Part shown: piece by piece, positions 35,234-44,043 of the stretch
How the letters are laid out: every line of letters starts with the position of its first letter
Numbering within the stretch: the stretch's first letter is position 1
NCBI GenBank assembly: GCA_025351825.1
Contig: JANXVE010000136.1
Location: 1 to 58,913, forward strand
DNA: 58,913 nucleotides
Direction of reading: 5' to 3'
From: Chamaesiphon sp. 341R_metabat_111
Lineage (GTDB): Bacteria; Cyanobacteriota; Cyanobacteriia; Cyanobacteriales; Chamaesiphonaceae
The notes under the pieces: generated by a model
The model's input: only the letters and a program-made list of their open reading frames with translations
The model's database searches: none
What the model was told of the DNA's origin: nothing
Made by a program: the position numbers and the translations under genes

Positions 35234-36949
35234 GTGTTGTATCTAGCAGAAGTCCAAAAACCAAAATCTGGGTTTAATATCAGCGGTAGAACCAAAGCTG
35301 AACTCAAGCTCCTAGCTTGTCAGCGCAGCGAACTAACTTGGAGTGCGATTCCTGGCGAAGAGCTAGTTGCTGCGCCTGAGGAGGCAAATAACTACAGTCC
35401 AGGTGTGTTGGTACTGGTAGACATGAATGCCAATCGCCAAATCCAATCCCAACTGCGGGAAGCTGGTAAACATCTGGTGGGGATCTTGCAAAACCTTTCC
35501 CGCCAAATTGAGAAATATAAGAAAGAAGCTGACGAAATTGAAAGCTGGCGGCAATCTCTGAGCCTTCAAAGCCAACAGTTGCAACTGCGTCAGGAAGAAA
35601 TCTATGGACGGGAAGAAGACCTCGAAAGCACTCGCTCCGAACTCGACAGATTGACTCAAGAAGCCCAAGCTCTAGAATCAACCCTAGAGCAACACGAGCT
35701 GTCTCGCCAAGAGCTAGCCGCGCGGTGGGAAAACTTGCAACAAAAAGAGCAGTTACTCGCACAGCAGCAGTCACTAGGTGGCGGCGTAAGTGAGCAGCAG
35801 ATCGCCGAAATCCGTGCAGCCCTGCATCAATTAGGTAGCTCGGCTAGCTCTTTGAATCCTCAGCAATTAGAAACTACAGTTACAGCGATCGAAGTTCAGC
35901 AGGATATTTTGGATCGTCATCAAGCCCAACTTCAGCAGCAGCAACAACTAGTGCTCGAAACTAAAGCCGAACTCGATCGACAACAGCAAGACATCGAGCA
36001 GCGCAAACACCAGCTCCAAGAGCTACAAACTTCCCTCGAAGAAACCCAAACTGCCTGGGAAGTTCAGCAACATACCCTGAGTATGCAGCAAGAATATATC
36101 CAACGCCTGAACGTCAGACTCCAATCCGAACAAGACAACTATCAGAAGATTTATCTGATGTCTAAAGGTGGTGGCATTGACTTGGGTGATGACCAAAAAC
36201 TCGACATGAGCCTATTGGAGTCCATGCCAATTGCCGAACTGCAAGCAACTGTAACTAGTCTCCAAACCGAAGCAGATCGATCGGTACACTTCGTCCACTT
36301 AGAAGAAGAAGAACTCCAAGAAAAACAAGTAGTGATCGATGAACTTCAAGCAGCTATTCTAGTCGCAAATGAGTTCAATAAACTCAAGCTCGAAGCTGAA
36401 TTAGCTGACGAACAGGATGGCTACAATATGCTCGACCATACCCTCGACGGTCAACGTCAAACCATGCGCGAACGTCAAACATTCTTGCAGATCCACAATC
36501 GAGTCCTGCGTCAACGCCAAGGTCATCCACCTGAAGCTGCTGACAAGTCCCAAATCGAGTGGGATGCTGTCTTACGTCTCTTAGATAGCCAACGCCAACA
36601 GCAACAGGCAGAGATCGCCCAAATGGAAACTGACATCCAAAATTTACGCGGCACGATCGAACAAACCAAGTCCAAAATCGAACAACAAGTTGAAGCTTAT
36701 CTACGTGAGTCCAAACAAGTTCAAGAGCTAGAATCTCAACATCAAGCTACCAAGCAAACATCCACAGAACTAGTTGCCAAAATCGATCTGTATCAAGAAA
36801 TGATTCAACCATTACAAGATCATATCAACACATTCAAGCAGCAATTGGGTGGGCTGGCTGATTCCGCTCAACATCAACCAGAAAACCAACAAGCAATGGC
36901 ACAGATTGAGTCTTTACTCAACAATCTCGTTCACGGTACACCAATTTAG
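35234..36949 (+). CDS. hmpF: HmpF, pilus-motility coiled-coil protein
   Basis: A 571-residue protein. The N terminus MLYLAEVQKPKSG...TKAELKLLACQRSELTWSAI...LVLVDMNANRQIQ..LREAGKHLVGILQNLSRQIEKYK is the diagnostic HmpF head domain (about 1-100). The rest is almost continuous coiled coil rich in Q, E and L, with a break near 310-340 (MSKGGGIDLGDDQKLDMS). HmpF is known only from cyanobacteria; it localises dynamically to cell poles with the Hmp array and is needed for pilus assembly and motility. GTG start with AAAGGA upstream. It is divergent from the hmpB-E operon here. Length fits the family. Confidence 0.92.
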   Translation: MLYLAEVQKPKSGFNISGRTKAELKLLACQRSELTWSAIPGEELVAAPEEANNYSPGVLVLVDMNANRQIQSQLREAGKHLVGILQNLSRQIEKYKKEADEIESWRQSLSLQSQQLQLRQEEIYGREEDLESTRSELDRLTQEAQALESTLEQHELSRQELAARWENLQQKEQLLAQQQSLGGGVSEQQIAEIRAALHQLGSSASSLNPQQLETTVTAIEVQQDILDRHQAQLQQQQQLVLETKAELDRQQQDIEQRKHQLQELQTSLEETQTAWEVQQHTLSMQQEYIQRLNVRLQSEQDNYQKIYLMSKGGGIDLGDDQKLDMSLLESMPIAELQATVTSLQTEADRSVHFVHLEEEELQEKQVVIDELQAAILVANEFNKLKLEAELADEQDGYNMLDHTLDGQRQTMRERQTFLQIHNRVLRQRQGHPPEAADKSQIEWDAVLRLLDSQRQQQQAEIAQMETDIQNLRGTIEQTKSKIEQQVEAYLRESKQVQELESQHQATKQTSTELVAKIDLYQEMIQPLQDHINTFKQQLGGLADSAQHQPENQQAMAQIESLLNNLVHGTPI

Positions 36950-37068
36950 TTGGTGTTTAAAAAGTGAATATTTTTAATAAGGCAAGGGGCAGATTTACAG
37001 CTCTTTGTCTTGATTTTTGTCTGCTTTTATCCATAGTCTAATTTAACATGAGTATGGATAAATCTGTA

Positions 37069-37146
37069 TGTTGGGTTGCACGTAGCATAACCCAACATAC
37101 ACTCCCATAGCCTAGCAATGTTGGGTTTCATTCTTCAACCCAACCT
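37069..37146. repeat. TGTTGGGTT / AACCCAACA dispersed hairpins
   Basis: Arms TGTTGGGTT (37069-37077) and AACCCAACA (37089-37097), then a second pair GTTGGGTT (about 37120-37127) and AACCCAAC (37137-37144). This hairpin is a common dispersed cyanobacterial repeat. It lies in the 251-base gap between hmpF and the signal-peptidase-like gene, along with a one-armed CCTAAAG stretch at 37168-37197 that abuts the stop. Confidence 0.7.
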
Positions 37147-37200
37147 ACAAATCTACAGATCTTTCACCTAAAGCCCAAAGCCTAAAGTCCGAAGCCTGAT

Positions 37201-37974
37201 TCAAAAATGCCAAACTACTTTACCAACAATCGCACTCTTGACAACAATGCTGGGATCGGGAGTATTTCGATTATCACCAATAACTAAATAACTATTTTTA
37301 GGAATAGGAAAAGATTGAGATCGACCTGTGGCTGGCTGCGTCAGATAATCTTCACGATAGAATTTATTATTAATATAAACCTTACCATTCTCGATTCGTA
37401 CTGTTTCCCCAGGTAAACCTATCGTCCTACGGGTTAATGGCTGTTGATTTGGTTCAGACTGCCCTAAATTTGGCGGATTGAAGACAACAATATCGCCCCG
37501 TTGTGGTGCTTGGGTTTGATAGCTGGTTTTATCTACAACTAGTTTCTGATTTGGCTTCAGTGTCGGCAGCATGTTTGCCGATGGCATCGAATAATACTTG
37601 AGGACTTCATCACACCGCTCGATGGATCTGACTTTTTCTTCTGGCAATTCAATTTCTTTGACCTTACTCAACCCGCCTTCGACCAGAGTTTTGACCACCA
37701 ATAGACATTCAGCCGCAGTTGGCAGCGGAATTTGGGAATTTATCGTCGGTGGAAATTTGGCACGGCATTGAGTCAGAATGTGTCGATCTCGATCGGAAAT
37801 TTGCCAGCTACCAGATCTTGCCTTCTCCGCCACTTCTTCAAATATCTTCAGGCAAAAAGGTTCTGAATAAACTGGATCGGCATTTGACGATGAATCGCTT
37901 AACCCAGGCTGGGCAAATGTCACAACCAGCAAGACTAATGAAATTGTAGATATTTGCCAGTACTTTCCAATCAT
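37201..37974 (-). CDS. Signal peptidase I-like protein lacking the Ser/Lys dyad
   Basis: A 257-residue exported protein: signal peptide about 1-26 (ISLVLLVVTFAQPGLS), an unassigned helical segment with paired cysteines (Cys41, 70, 90, 121), then an S26 signal peptidase fold (about 125-257): PSANMLPTLKPNQ, QRGDIVVFNPP, TRRTIGLPGETVRIENGKVYINN, YLVIGDNRNTPDPS. Compared with LepB (PSGSMxPTL, KRxxGLPG), the nucleophile Ser is Asn134 and the general base Lys is Arg182, so it is probably not a peptidase. True LepB also has N-terminal membrane anchors rather than a cleavable signal. It may bind signal peptides or do something else; no neighbour hints at its role. Confidence 0.75.
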   Translation of the reverse strand: MIGKYWQISTISLVLLVVTFAQPGLSDSSSNADPVYSEPFCLKIFEEVAEKARSGSWQISDRDRHILTQCRAKFPPTINSQIPLPTAAECLLVVKTLVEGGLSKVKEIELPEEKVRSIERCDEVLKYYSMPSANMLPTLKPNQKLVVDKTSYQTQAPQRGDIVVFNPPNLGQSEPNQQPLTRRTIGLPGETVRIENGKVYINNKFYREDYLTQPATGRSQSFPIPKNSYLVIGDNRNTPDPSIVVKSAIVGKVVWHF

Positions 37975-38332
37975 TTCAGTCGCCAGGGGTTAGAAAACTT
38001 TAACCAGATATAAAAATTGTAACCCAGTCCCCCTGTCTCCCACGCTCCCGTGCCCCCGTACCTCCACGCCCCCATACCCCCACGCCCCCATACCCCCAAA
38101 ATCCCCGATCGCGATAAGATAGCACTGTCAGGTATCGGTATTATTGCCTACAGCAAATCCGACCGGATGGATGTCAAGTTACCTGTACTAGGTTAAGGGT
38201 GATGGGTCAACTGGGGCATACTAGATAAGGACTTAACATCAACCACTAAGTGCAACAGTGGCATTTAAAGCCCCAGTCAACAGTCACTTCAGCTAGTTTG
38301 TCCATCCTTAATCATTAGATTTCAACATATAC
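37975..38332. repeat. Gap with C-rich minisatellite upstream of ndhF
   Basis: 38021-38097 is a run of CACGCCCCCATACCCC-like units. The remaining part up to ndhF is ordinary A/T-rich DNA; the ndhF start at 38333 has no clear Shine-Dalgarno. The divergent promoters of the signal-peptidase-like gene and ndhF must lie here but no box is convincing. Confidence 0.65.
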
Positions 38333-40360
38333 ATGGAAGCACTATACGATTATGCCTGGTTGATTCCAGTGTTTCCCCTTGCTGGGGCGATGCTAGTTGG
38401 ATTGGGATTAATTTCGCTCAATAAATTTACCAATGGACTGCGTGAACTCAATGCAGTCCTGATCATTTCGTTAATGGGTGCGGCGATGGCTGCATCTTTT
38501 GCCATCCTCGCTAGTCAATTTCAGGGGCATCCTACTTATAATTATTCCTTTGAGTGGGCATCTGCGGGTAATTTCCATCTCAGTATGGGTTATACGATCG
38601 ATCACCTCACATCATTGATGCTAGTAATCGTGACCACTGTAGCTATGCTGGTGATGATCTACACCCACGGGTACATGTCCCACGATCCTGGCTACGTGAG
38701 GTTTTATGCCTATTTGAGTCTGTTTAGCTCGTCGATGTTGGCGTTAGTAATTAGCCCCAATCTCGTTCAGGTATACATTTTCTGGGAACTCGTCGGGATG
38801 TGTTCGTACCTGCTGATTGGCTTCTGGTACGATCGCAAAGGTGCCGCCGATGCTTGTCAAAAGGCATTTGTGACCAACCGCGTCGGGGACTTTGGCTTGC
38901 TCTTGGGGATGCTCGGACTTTACTGGGCAACTGGTAGTTTTGACTTCCAGATCATGGGCGATAGACTCCAAGAATTGGTTGCTTCAGGTACCATTAGCGG
39001 TGGTTTAGCTGGACTATTGGCGATTCTGGTATTTTTGGGACCAGTTGCCAAATCAGCTCAATTCCCGCTCCACGTCTGGCTCCCAGACGCAATGGAAGGC
39101 CCAACCCCAATTTCGGCATTAATTCACGCTGCCACGATGGTAGCCGCAGGCGTATTCCTGATTGCGCGGATGTATCCCGTGTTCGATCAGATCCCCGCAG
39201 CGATGAATACGATCGCCTGGACGGGCGCAACCACAGCATTTCTGGGCGCATCGATCGCAATCACCCAAAATGATATCAAAAAAGGACTCGCCTATTCCAC
39301 CATGTCCCAACTGGGCTACATGGTAATGGCGATGGGCGTTGGAGCTTATTCGGCTGGATTATTCCACCTGATGACTCACGCTTACTTCAAAGCGATGATG
39401 TTCCTCGGTTCTGGTTCCGTGATCCACGGCATGGAAGAAGTCGTCGGACACAATCCCGCCCTGGCTCAAGACATGCGCCTCATGGGTGGTTTACGCAAAC
39501 ACATGCCAGTGACGGCGGGTACCTTCTTCGTTGGTACTCTAGCAATCTCCGGTATTCCCCCCTTCGCTGGATTCTGGTCAAAAGACGAAATTCTTGGAGC
39601 CACATATGCCTCAAATCCGCTGCTCTGGGTAGTTGGATTTGCTACGGCAGGGATAACTGCGTTTTACATGTTCCGCATGTATTTCTCGACTTTTGAGGGC
39701 AGTTTCCGAGGCAATGACACGAAGATTCAACAGCAATTACTCGCAGCAGCTCGCCCGAGTGGTGCAGATGCTCATGATGACCACGCACATGATGACGCAC
39801 ACGCACACGATCGTGCTGCCAGTCCCCATGAATCCCCTTGGAGCATGACTTTGCCATTAGTGATCCTCGCGGTACCTTCCGCTCTGATTGGTCTGATCGG
39901 CACGCCGTTTAATAACTACTTCGAGGCATTTATTTCCGCACCTGGACATGTTCCCGAGCACGCTCATGAATTCGATCTTAATGAGTTCTTGGTCATGGCT
40001 GGTAGCTCCGTCGGCATCGGTTTGATCGGGATCACCCTGGCATCGCTGATGTACCTGAGCCGCAAAATCGACCCTAGCGCGATCGCCTCCAAGATTCCCG
40101 CACTCTACAATCTCTCGCTCAACAAGTGGTACATCGATGATATTTACAATAATGTATTTGTAATCGGTCTCCGCCGCGTTGCTCGTCAGGTGATGGAAGT
40201 AGATTATCGGGTTGTTGATGGTGCGGTGAACCTAACAGGTTTAGCAACATTGCTGGGCGGTGAGGGTCTGAAATATCTCGAAACCGGACGCGCTCAATTC
40301 TATGCCTTAATTATCTTTGGGGCCGTACTAGGCTTAGTCGTTGTGTTTGGAATTACCTAA
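38333..40360 (+). CDS. ndhF: NAD(P)H-quinone oxidoreductase subunit 5 (NDH-1)
   Basis: A 675-residue antiporter-like membrane subunit of photosynthetic NDH-1, carrying out proton pumping in cyclic electron flow and respiration. Seen: about 16 transmembrane helices, PLHVWLPDAMEGPTPISALIHAATMVAAGVFLIARM (the Proton_antipo_M signature), key charged residues in FWELVGMCSYLLIG and KSAQFPLHVW, and NKWYIDDIYN at the lateral-helix region. Length is near that of NdhF1 of the NDH-1L complex. Between about residues 477 and 500 is an unusual His/Asp-rich loop (ADAHDDHAHDDAHAHD). Followed by a perfect terminator; no ndhD neighbour is seen in this window. Confidence 0.93.
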   Translation: MEALYDYAWLIPVFPLAGAMLVGLGLISLNKFTNGLRELNAVLIISLMGAAMAASFAILASQFQGHPTYNYSFEWASAGNFHLSMGYTIDHLTSLMLVIVTTVAMLVMIYTHGYMSHDPGYVRFYAYLSLFSSSMLALVISPNLVQVYIFWELVGMCSYLLIGFWYDRKGAADACQKAFVTNRVGDFGLLLGMLGLYWATGSFDFQIMGDRLQELVASGTISGGLAGLLAILVFLGPVAKSAQFPLHVWLPDAMEGPTPISALIHAATMVAAGVFLIARMYPVFDQIPAAMNTIAWTGATTAFLGASIAITQNDIKKGLAYSTMSQLGYMVMAMGVGAYSAGLFHLMTHAYFKAMMFLGSGSVIHGMEEVVGHNPALAQDMRLMGGLRKHMPVTAGTFFVGTLAISGIPPFAGFWSKDEILGATYASNPLLWVVGFATAGITAFYMFRMYFSTFEGSFRGNDTKIQQQLLAAARPSGADAHDDHAHDDAHAHDRAASPHESPWSMTLPLVILAVPSALIGLIGTPFNNYFEAFISAPGHVPEHAHEFDLNEFLVMAGSSVGIGLIGITLASLMYLSRKIDPSAIASKIPALYNLSLNKWYIDDIYNNVFVIGLRRVARQVMEVDYRVVDGAVNLTGLATLLGGEGLKYLETGRAQFYALIIFGAVLGLVVVFGIT

Positions 40361-40382
40361 AACTATCGACAAATTTCACAAC

Positions 40383-40422
40383 AAAAAAGCCGGAACAATC
40401 GATCGATTGTTCCGGCTTTTTT
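40383..40422 (+). terminator. Perfect palindromic terminator after ndhF
   Basis: AAAAAAGCCGGAACAATCGA (40383-40402) is the exact inverse complement of 40403-40422, ending in TTTTTT. It contains CGATCGATCG in the centre and lies 22 bases past the ndhF stop. Works in either direction, though the next gene is co-directional. Confidence 0.9.
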
Positions 40423-40424
40423 TC

Positions 40425-41044
40425 TTACCAGCTCCAAATACTTGCGCTAAACATGAATTTTCGCGTTGAGCCACACCCAGTCTAGTTTAGAATCGATCGA
40501 CATAGATCTGCCAATTTTTTCTCTGTTCCCATAAAAATCAGCGATTTACCGATGTTTTCTCTATTTATATAAAAATCAGAATGTATGCTGTGGCTAATGG
40601 CTACAGATTTACTGAAGGTTTTTTCTGGTGCGAGCGATCGTGCCCTATTTGCAATTCCTAGAAAATGATGTAATGATATAAATTACAAGCCCGATTTCAC
40701 TAGTCCAAGCGATCGACAAATGCTCGGAACACAGTAGTAAGAATTTCTATGATCGTTGAGTGATGCTGTTCTCGCTCGGTTAAAACTATTGAGAATATAC
40801 TAGCAATTCTCAACAAAAGCTAAATTAGTCAAAGCATTGCGAAGGAAAGGATTAGACATTTAATTATTTGCTAATTCTCTGGAGGAGAGAGTCTGCCAAC
40901 GATATAGTCGCAGGTAATTTTTACGTGTGTTTGCATAATTCTACTTGTGCAATGCAGAATTAAATTTACCTTAATTTTGTCGAGCGTATTAGTATGTTTT
41001 AATCCATTCACATCATGGCAATCTACCTCTAAAGTTGTGAGAAT
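40425..41044. other. Non-coding leader region before the glycan cluster
   Basis: No gene is seen in these 620 bases. Two imperfect direct copies of a stretch ending ATAAAAATCAG lie near 40517-40542 and 40554-40579. TTGAGAAT (40789-40796) pairs with ATTCTCAA (40806-40813). The promoter of the glycan cluster must lie here, but none is clear, and no JUMPstart-like element is recognised. Confidence 0.5.
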
Positions 41045-42919
41045 ATGGTGACTCAAAAAGTTGAATCTTCTGTTGTCAAAAATGGGTATACATCAGAACG
41101 GCCAGTTAGTATTCAAAGTATAATTTTCCCAAATCTCCAGATTTGTGATATTGAGAAGATGTTTTTTCGGGCGAATCTCAAGGTTTCGTTCGATTACGAT
41201 CGGCAAACTTTGGAAATGTCAAAAGGTGGGGTTGTCAAGTTTGACACTTACTTTAATGGATTTTATCTAGATAACTGGAAGGCATATACCAGGGTTACAC
41301 ATTTGAGTGCTTGCCTAAATTTGAAAGGTTCTTTCAAAATAAATATTCATAATATAGATATATTTGGTGAAGCAAAATCTTTAATATCACAGCAGTTAGT
41401 TGTCACCGAATATCTTGAAATAGTCAGCATTTTGGATAATCTAGATTTGTCCGATCGCACTGGTATGGTTTATATTGAAGCTGAAGCTTTAGATGACAGA
41501 TGTAAAATTGCAGGCGGTTATTTTTATGCTTGTGCAGAGCAAAAGACCGATATTAAGTTGGCGATTGTTATCTGTACGTACAAAAGAGAAAATTATGTCA
41601 ATAAGAACATCCAGCTTCTTCAAGACATTCTATTAGATCGGGAAAATTGGAGAGATAAACTTGAGGTTTTCATAGTTGATAATGGTCAAACTTTAGGCGA
41701 ATTTGAACACCCATTAATTCATACAATCTCTAATAAAAATGCTGGAGGAAGTGGTGGATTTGCTAGAGGTACGATCGAGGTACTAAAACAACAAAGAGGA
41801 TTTACGCACATCATCTTGATGGATGATGATATTGTTTTCGATCCTTTAACGATCGAGCGGCTATGGAATTTCTTAAGTTTAGCCAATCGAGATAATCTCT
41901 GTTTTGGCGGTAGTATGTTGAGACTAGATCGAAAATATATCCAGCATGAAAAAGGCGGCAGATGGGATCGAACTAAAGGTTTTATTGGTGTAAAGAAAAA
42001 TCTCGATCTCCGAATCGCAAGTAATGCATTATTTAATGAAGTTAATGAGTGCATTGATTATAGTGGATGGTGGTTTTATTGTCTTCCTGTAGATTCAATT
42101 AAAAAGTATGGTTTCCCATATCCGTTTTTCATCAAAATGGATGATGTCGAATTTAACCTGAGGATACAACCAGAATACAAAAATATAATCTTGAATGGTA
42201 TCTGTGTTTGGCATGAGCCTTTTGAAAATAAGCATAGTGCTATTGCTGAATATTACCAGATTAGAAATTCTTTAATTTTCAATAGTATTTATCAGGGTGA
42301 GAACTTTACGGCAACTGATGCTATAAAATCTTTTTTAAAACCTGTCTTAAGAGAATTATTTCTGTACAGGTATGATACTGCTTCCTTGATTCTAAAAGCT
42401 GTTAGCGACTATCTCGCTGGCCCAGATTTTTTAGAGCATCTAAATCCAGACTCTAATCATCGAAATGTTTCACAGTTTGCCGAAAAAGCAGTTAAAAATG
42501 ATCGTCTCAGTTTTGTCTACAGCAAGTATGTAGAGAGTGTAGAACAAACTGAAAATACATCCAAGCGAATAGTGAGATATTTGACATTCAATGGACATCT
42601 CTTACCTTCTTTCCTGCTTCATGGAGCTGATACTTTAGAAAGTAAAGGATATAAAGTAGTTCCTTTTAGTGAAGCCAGACCTGTAAATGTTTTTAGAGCG
42701 AAAAAAGTATTGTATTACAGGCTCGCGACTCAAGCGGGATTTGTCGTTCACTTTTCCAGACTTCACTTCTTTAAAATATTGGCAAATGCTGTGTGGTTAG
42801 CTATACTGACTTTTGCCGCACTACCCAAGTTAAAAGTTCGATATTTAAATTCATTGCCCAGGTTAACCAGTAAAAAATTCTGGAAAAAATATCTAGAACT
42901 AGAAAACAAAACCGATTAA
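41045..42919 (+). CDS. GlfT2-like galactofuranosyltransferase (GT2)
   Basis: A 624-residue glycosyltransferase resembling mycobacterial GlfT2 (about 637 residues), which polymerises galactofuran. An N-terminal beta-rich domain (about 20-165) precedes a GT-A domain starting LAIVICTYKREN (about 172). Metal-binding triad Asp260-262 (ILMDDDIVF), the acceptor-site stretch YSGWWFYCLP (about 339-348), MDDVEF (365-370) and VWHEPFENKHSAIAEYYQIRN (His390 and following) match GlfT2 motifs in the same order. A C-terminal helical tail follows. It probably extends a beta-galactofuranose chain from UDP-Galf. Codon use is A/T-rich compared with flanking housekeeping genes. The Glf gene follows after 23 bases. 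Confidence 0.85.
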   Translation: MVTQKVESSVVKNGYTSERPVSIQSIIFPNLQICDIEKMFFRANLKVSFDYDRQTLEMSKGGVVKFDTYFNGFYLDNWKAYTRVTHLSACLNLKGSFKINIHNIDIFGEAKSLISQQLVVTEYLEIVSILDNLDLSDRTGMVYIEAEALDDRCKIAGGYFYACAEQKTDIKLAIVICTYKRENYVNKNIQLLQDILLDRENWRDKLEVFIVDNGQTLGEFEHPLIHTISNKNAGGSGGFARGTIEVLKQQRGFTHIILMDDDIVFDPLTIERLWNFLSLANRDNLCFGGSMLRLDRKYIQHEKGGRWDRTKGFIGVKKNLDLRIASNALFNEVNECIDYSGWWFYCLPVDSIKKYGFPYPFFIKMDDVEFNLRIQPEYKNIILNGICVWHEPFENKHSAIAEYYQIRNSLIFNSIYQGENFTATDAIKSFLKPVLRELFLYRYDTASLILKAVSDYLAGPDFLEHLNPDSNHRNVSQFAEKAVKNDRLSFVYSKYVESVEQTENTSKRIVRYLTFNGHLLPSFLLHGADTLESKGYKVVPFSEARPVNVFRAKKVLYYRLATQAGFVVHFSRLHFFKILANAVWLAILTFAALPKLKVRYLNSLPRLTSKKFWKKYLELENKTD

Positions 42920-42942
42920 ATAGATCCTTCCATCTAAAAAAA

Positions 42943-44037
42943 ATGTTTGATTTTCTAATTGTTGGAGCTGGTTTTGCTGCCTGCACCTTGGCAGATCTAA
43001 TTGCTACAGAACTAGATCGAAAAGTTCTGATCGTTGATACTAGGAATCATATTGGCGGCAATGCTTATGACTATTATGACAATGCTGGGTTACTAGTTCA
43101 TCGCTACGGGGCACATATCTTCCACACTAACAGTAAAAAAATCCTTGACTACCTCTCTAAATTTACTGAATGGCGCATTTATCAACATGAAGTCCTCGCA
43201 AAGCTTGATGGAGATCTTTATCCTATTCCAATTAACTTAAATACGATCGACAAGCTCTATGGGTTAAACCTCAGCAGTCAAGAGCTGGAAGAATTTTACG
43301 ATCGGGTTAGAGAAAAATATGACAGGATTGAGAACTCTGAGCAAGCTGTGATGGGCAAGGTAGGCAAAGATTTATATGAGAAGTTTTTTAAAAACTATAC
43401 TTATAAACAATGGAATTTATGGCCACATGAGTTAGATGCGTCAGTTTGTGCCCGAATTCCAGTGAGAACGAATAAAGACAATCGTTATTTTGGTGATAAG
43501 TATCAACTCATGCCGTTGCATGGCTACACCAAGATGTTTGAGAAGATGTTGTCTCATCCTAATATTAAAGTCATGCTCAATACTAGTTTTCAAGAAGTTG
43601 AAAGCTGGCTAAAATTTGACCACTTAGTATATACAGGAGCCATAGATGGTTTTTTTGACTACAAGTTTGGCAAATTACCTTACCGCTCATTGCAGTTCAA
43701 ATTTGAAACTCACGATACCGAATATTTTCAACCAGTCGCTGTTGTTAACTATCCTAATGATTATGATTTTACTCGCATAGTTGAATCCAAGCATATTACT
43801 GGACAAAAGCATTCTAAAACGACTGTTTACTATGAGTATCCCCAAGCAGAGGGAGATCCTTACTATCCAGTTCCACGTCCAGAAAATCGTCAGCTATTCC
43901 AGCAGTATAAAAGCGAAGCCGATAAGCTCCAAACAGTTACTTTTGTAGGCAGACTAGCTCAATATAAGTATTACAACATGGATCAAGTTGTTGCTGCTGC
44001 CCTAACTGTATTTGACGATCGAATCAGTAAGATTTAG
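42943..44037 (+). CDS. glf: UDP-galactopyranose mutase
   Basis: A 364-residue FAD enzyme that interconverts UDP-galactopyranose and UDP-galactofuranose, the donor for the neighbouring GlfT-like enzymes. Seen: the FAD Rossmann motif FLIVGAGFAACTLADLIA (residues 4-21; usually GAGLSG), DTRNHIGGNAYD, HRYGAHIFHTN, YKQWNLWP, ARIPVRTNKDNRYFGDKYQLMPLHGYTKMFEKML, KLPYRSLQFKFE and the C-terminal FVGRLAQYKYYNMDQVV. All family blocks are present. It lies 23 bases after GlfT2-like and 6 bases before the next transferase, so the three are clearly an operon. Confidence 0.95.
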   Translation: MFDFLIVGAGFAACTLADLIATELDRKVLIVDTRNHIGGNAYDYYDNAGLLVHRYGAHIFHTNSKKILDYLSKFTEWRIYQHEVLAKLDGDLYPIPINLNTIDKLYGLNLSSQELEEFYDRVREKYDRIENSEQAVMGKVGKDLYEKFFKNYTYKQWNLWPHELDASVCARIPVRTNKDNRYFGDKYQLMPLHGYTKMFEKMLSHPNIKVMLNTSFQEVESWLKFDHLVYTGAIDGFFDYKFGKLPYRSLQFKFETHDTEYFQPVAVVNYPNDYDFTRIVESKHITGQKHSKTTVYYEYPQAEGDPYYPVPRPENRQLFQQYKSEADKLQTVTFVGRLAQYKYYNMDQVVAAALTVFDDRISKI

Positions 44038-44043
44038 TAAGTT

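Noticed and set aside
40871-41056. Minus-strand open frame of 61 residues before the glycan cluster
   Set aside because: Overlaps the start of the GlfT2-like gene, has no ribosome site and no recognisable content.
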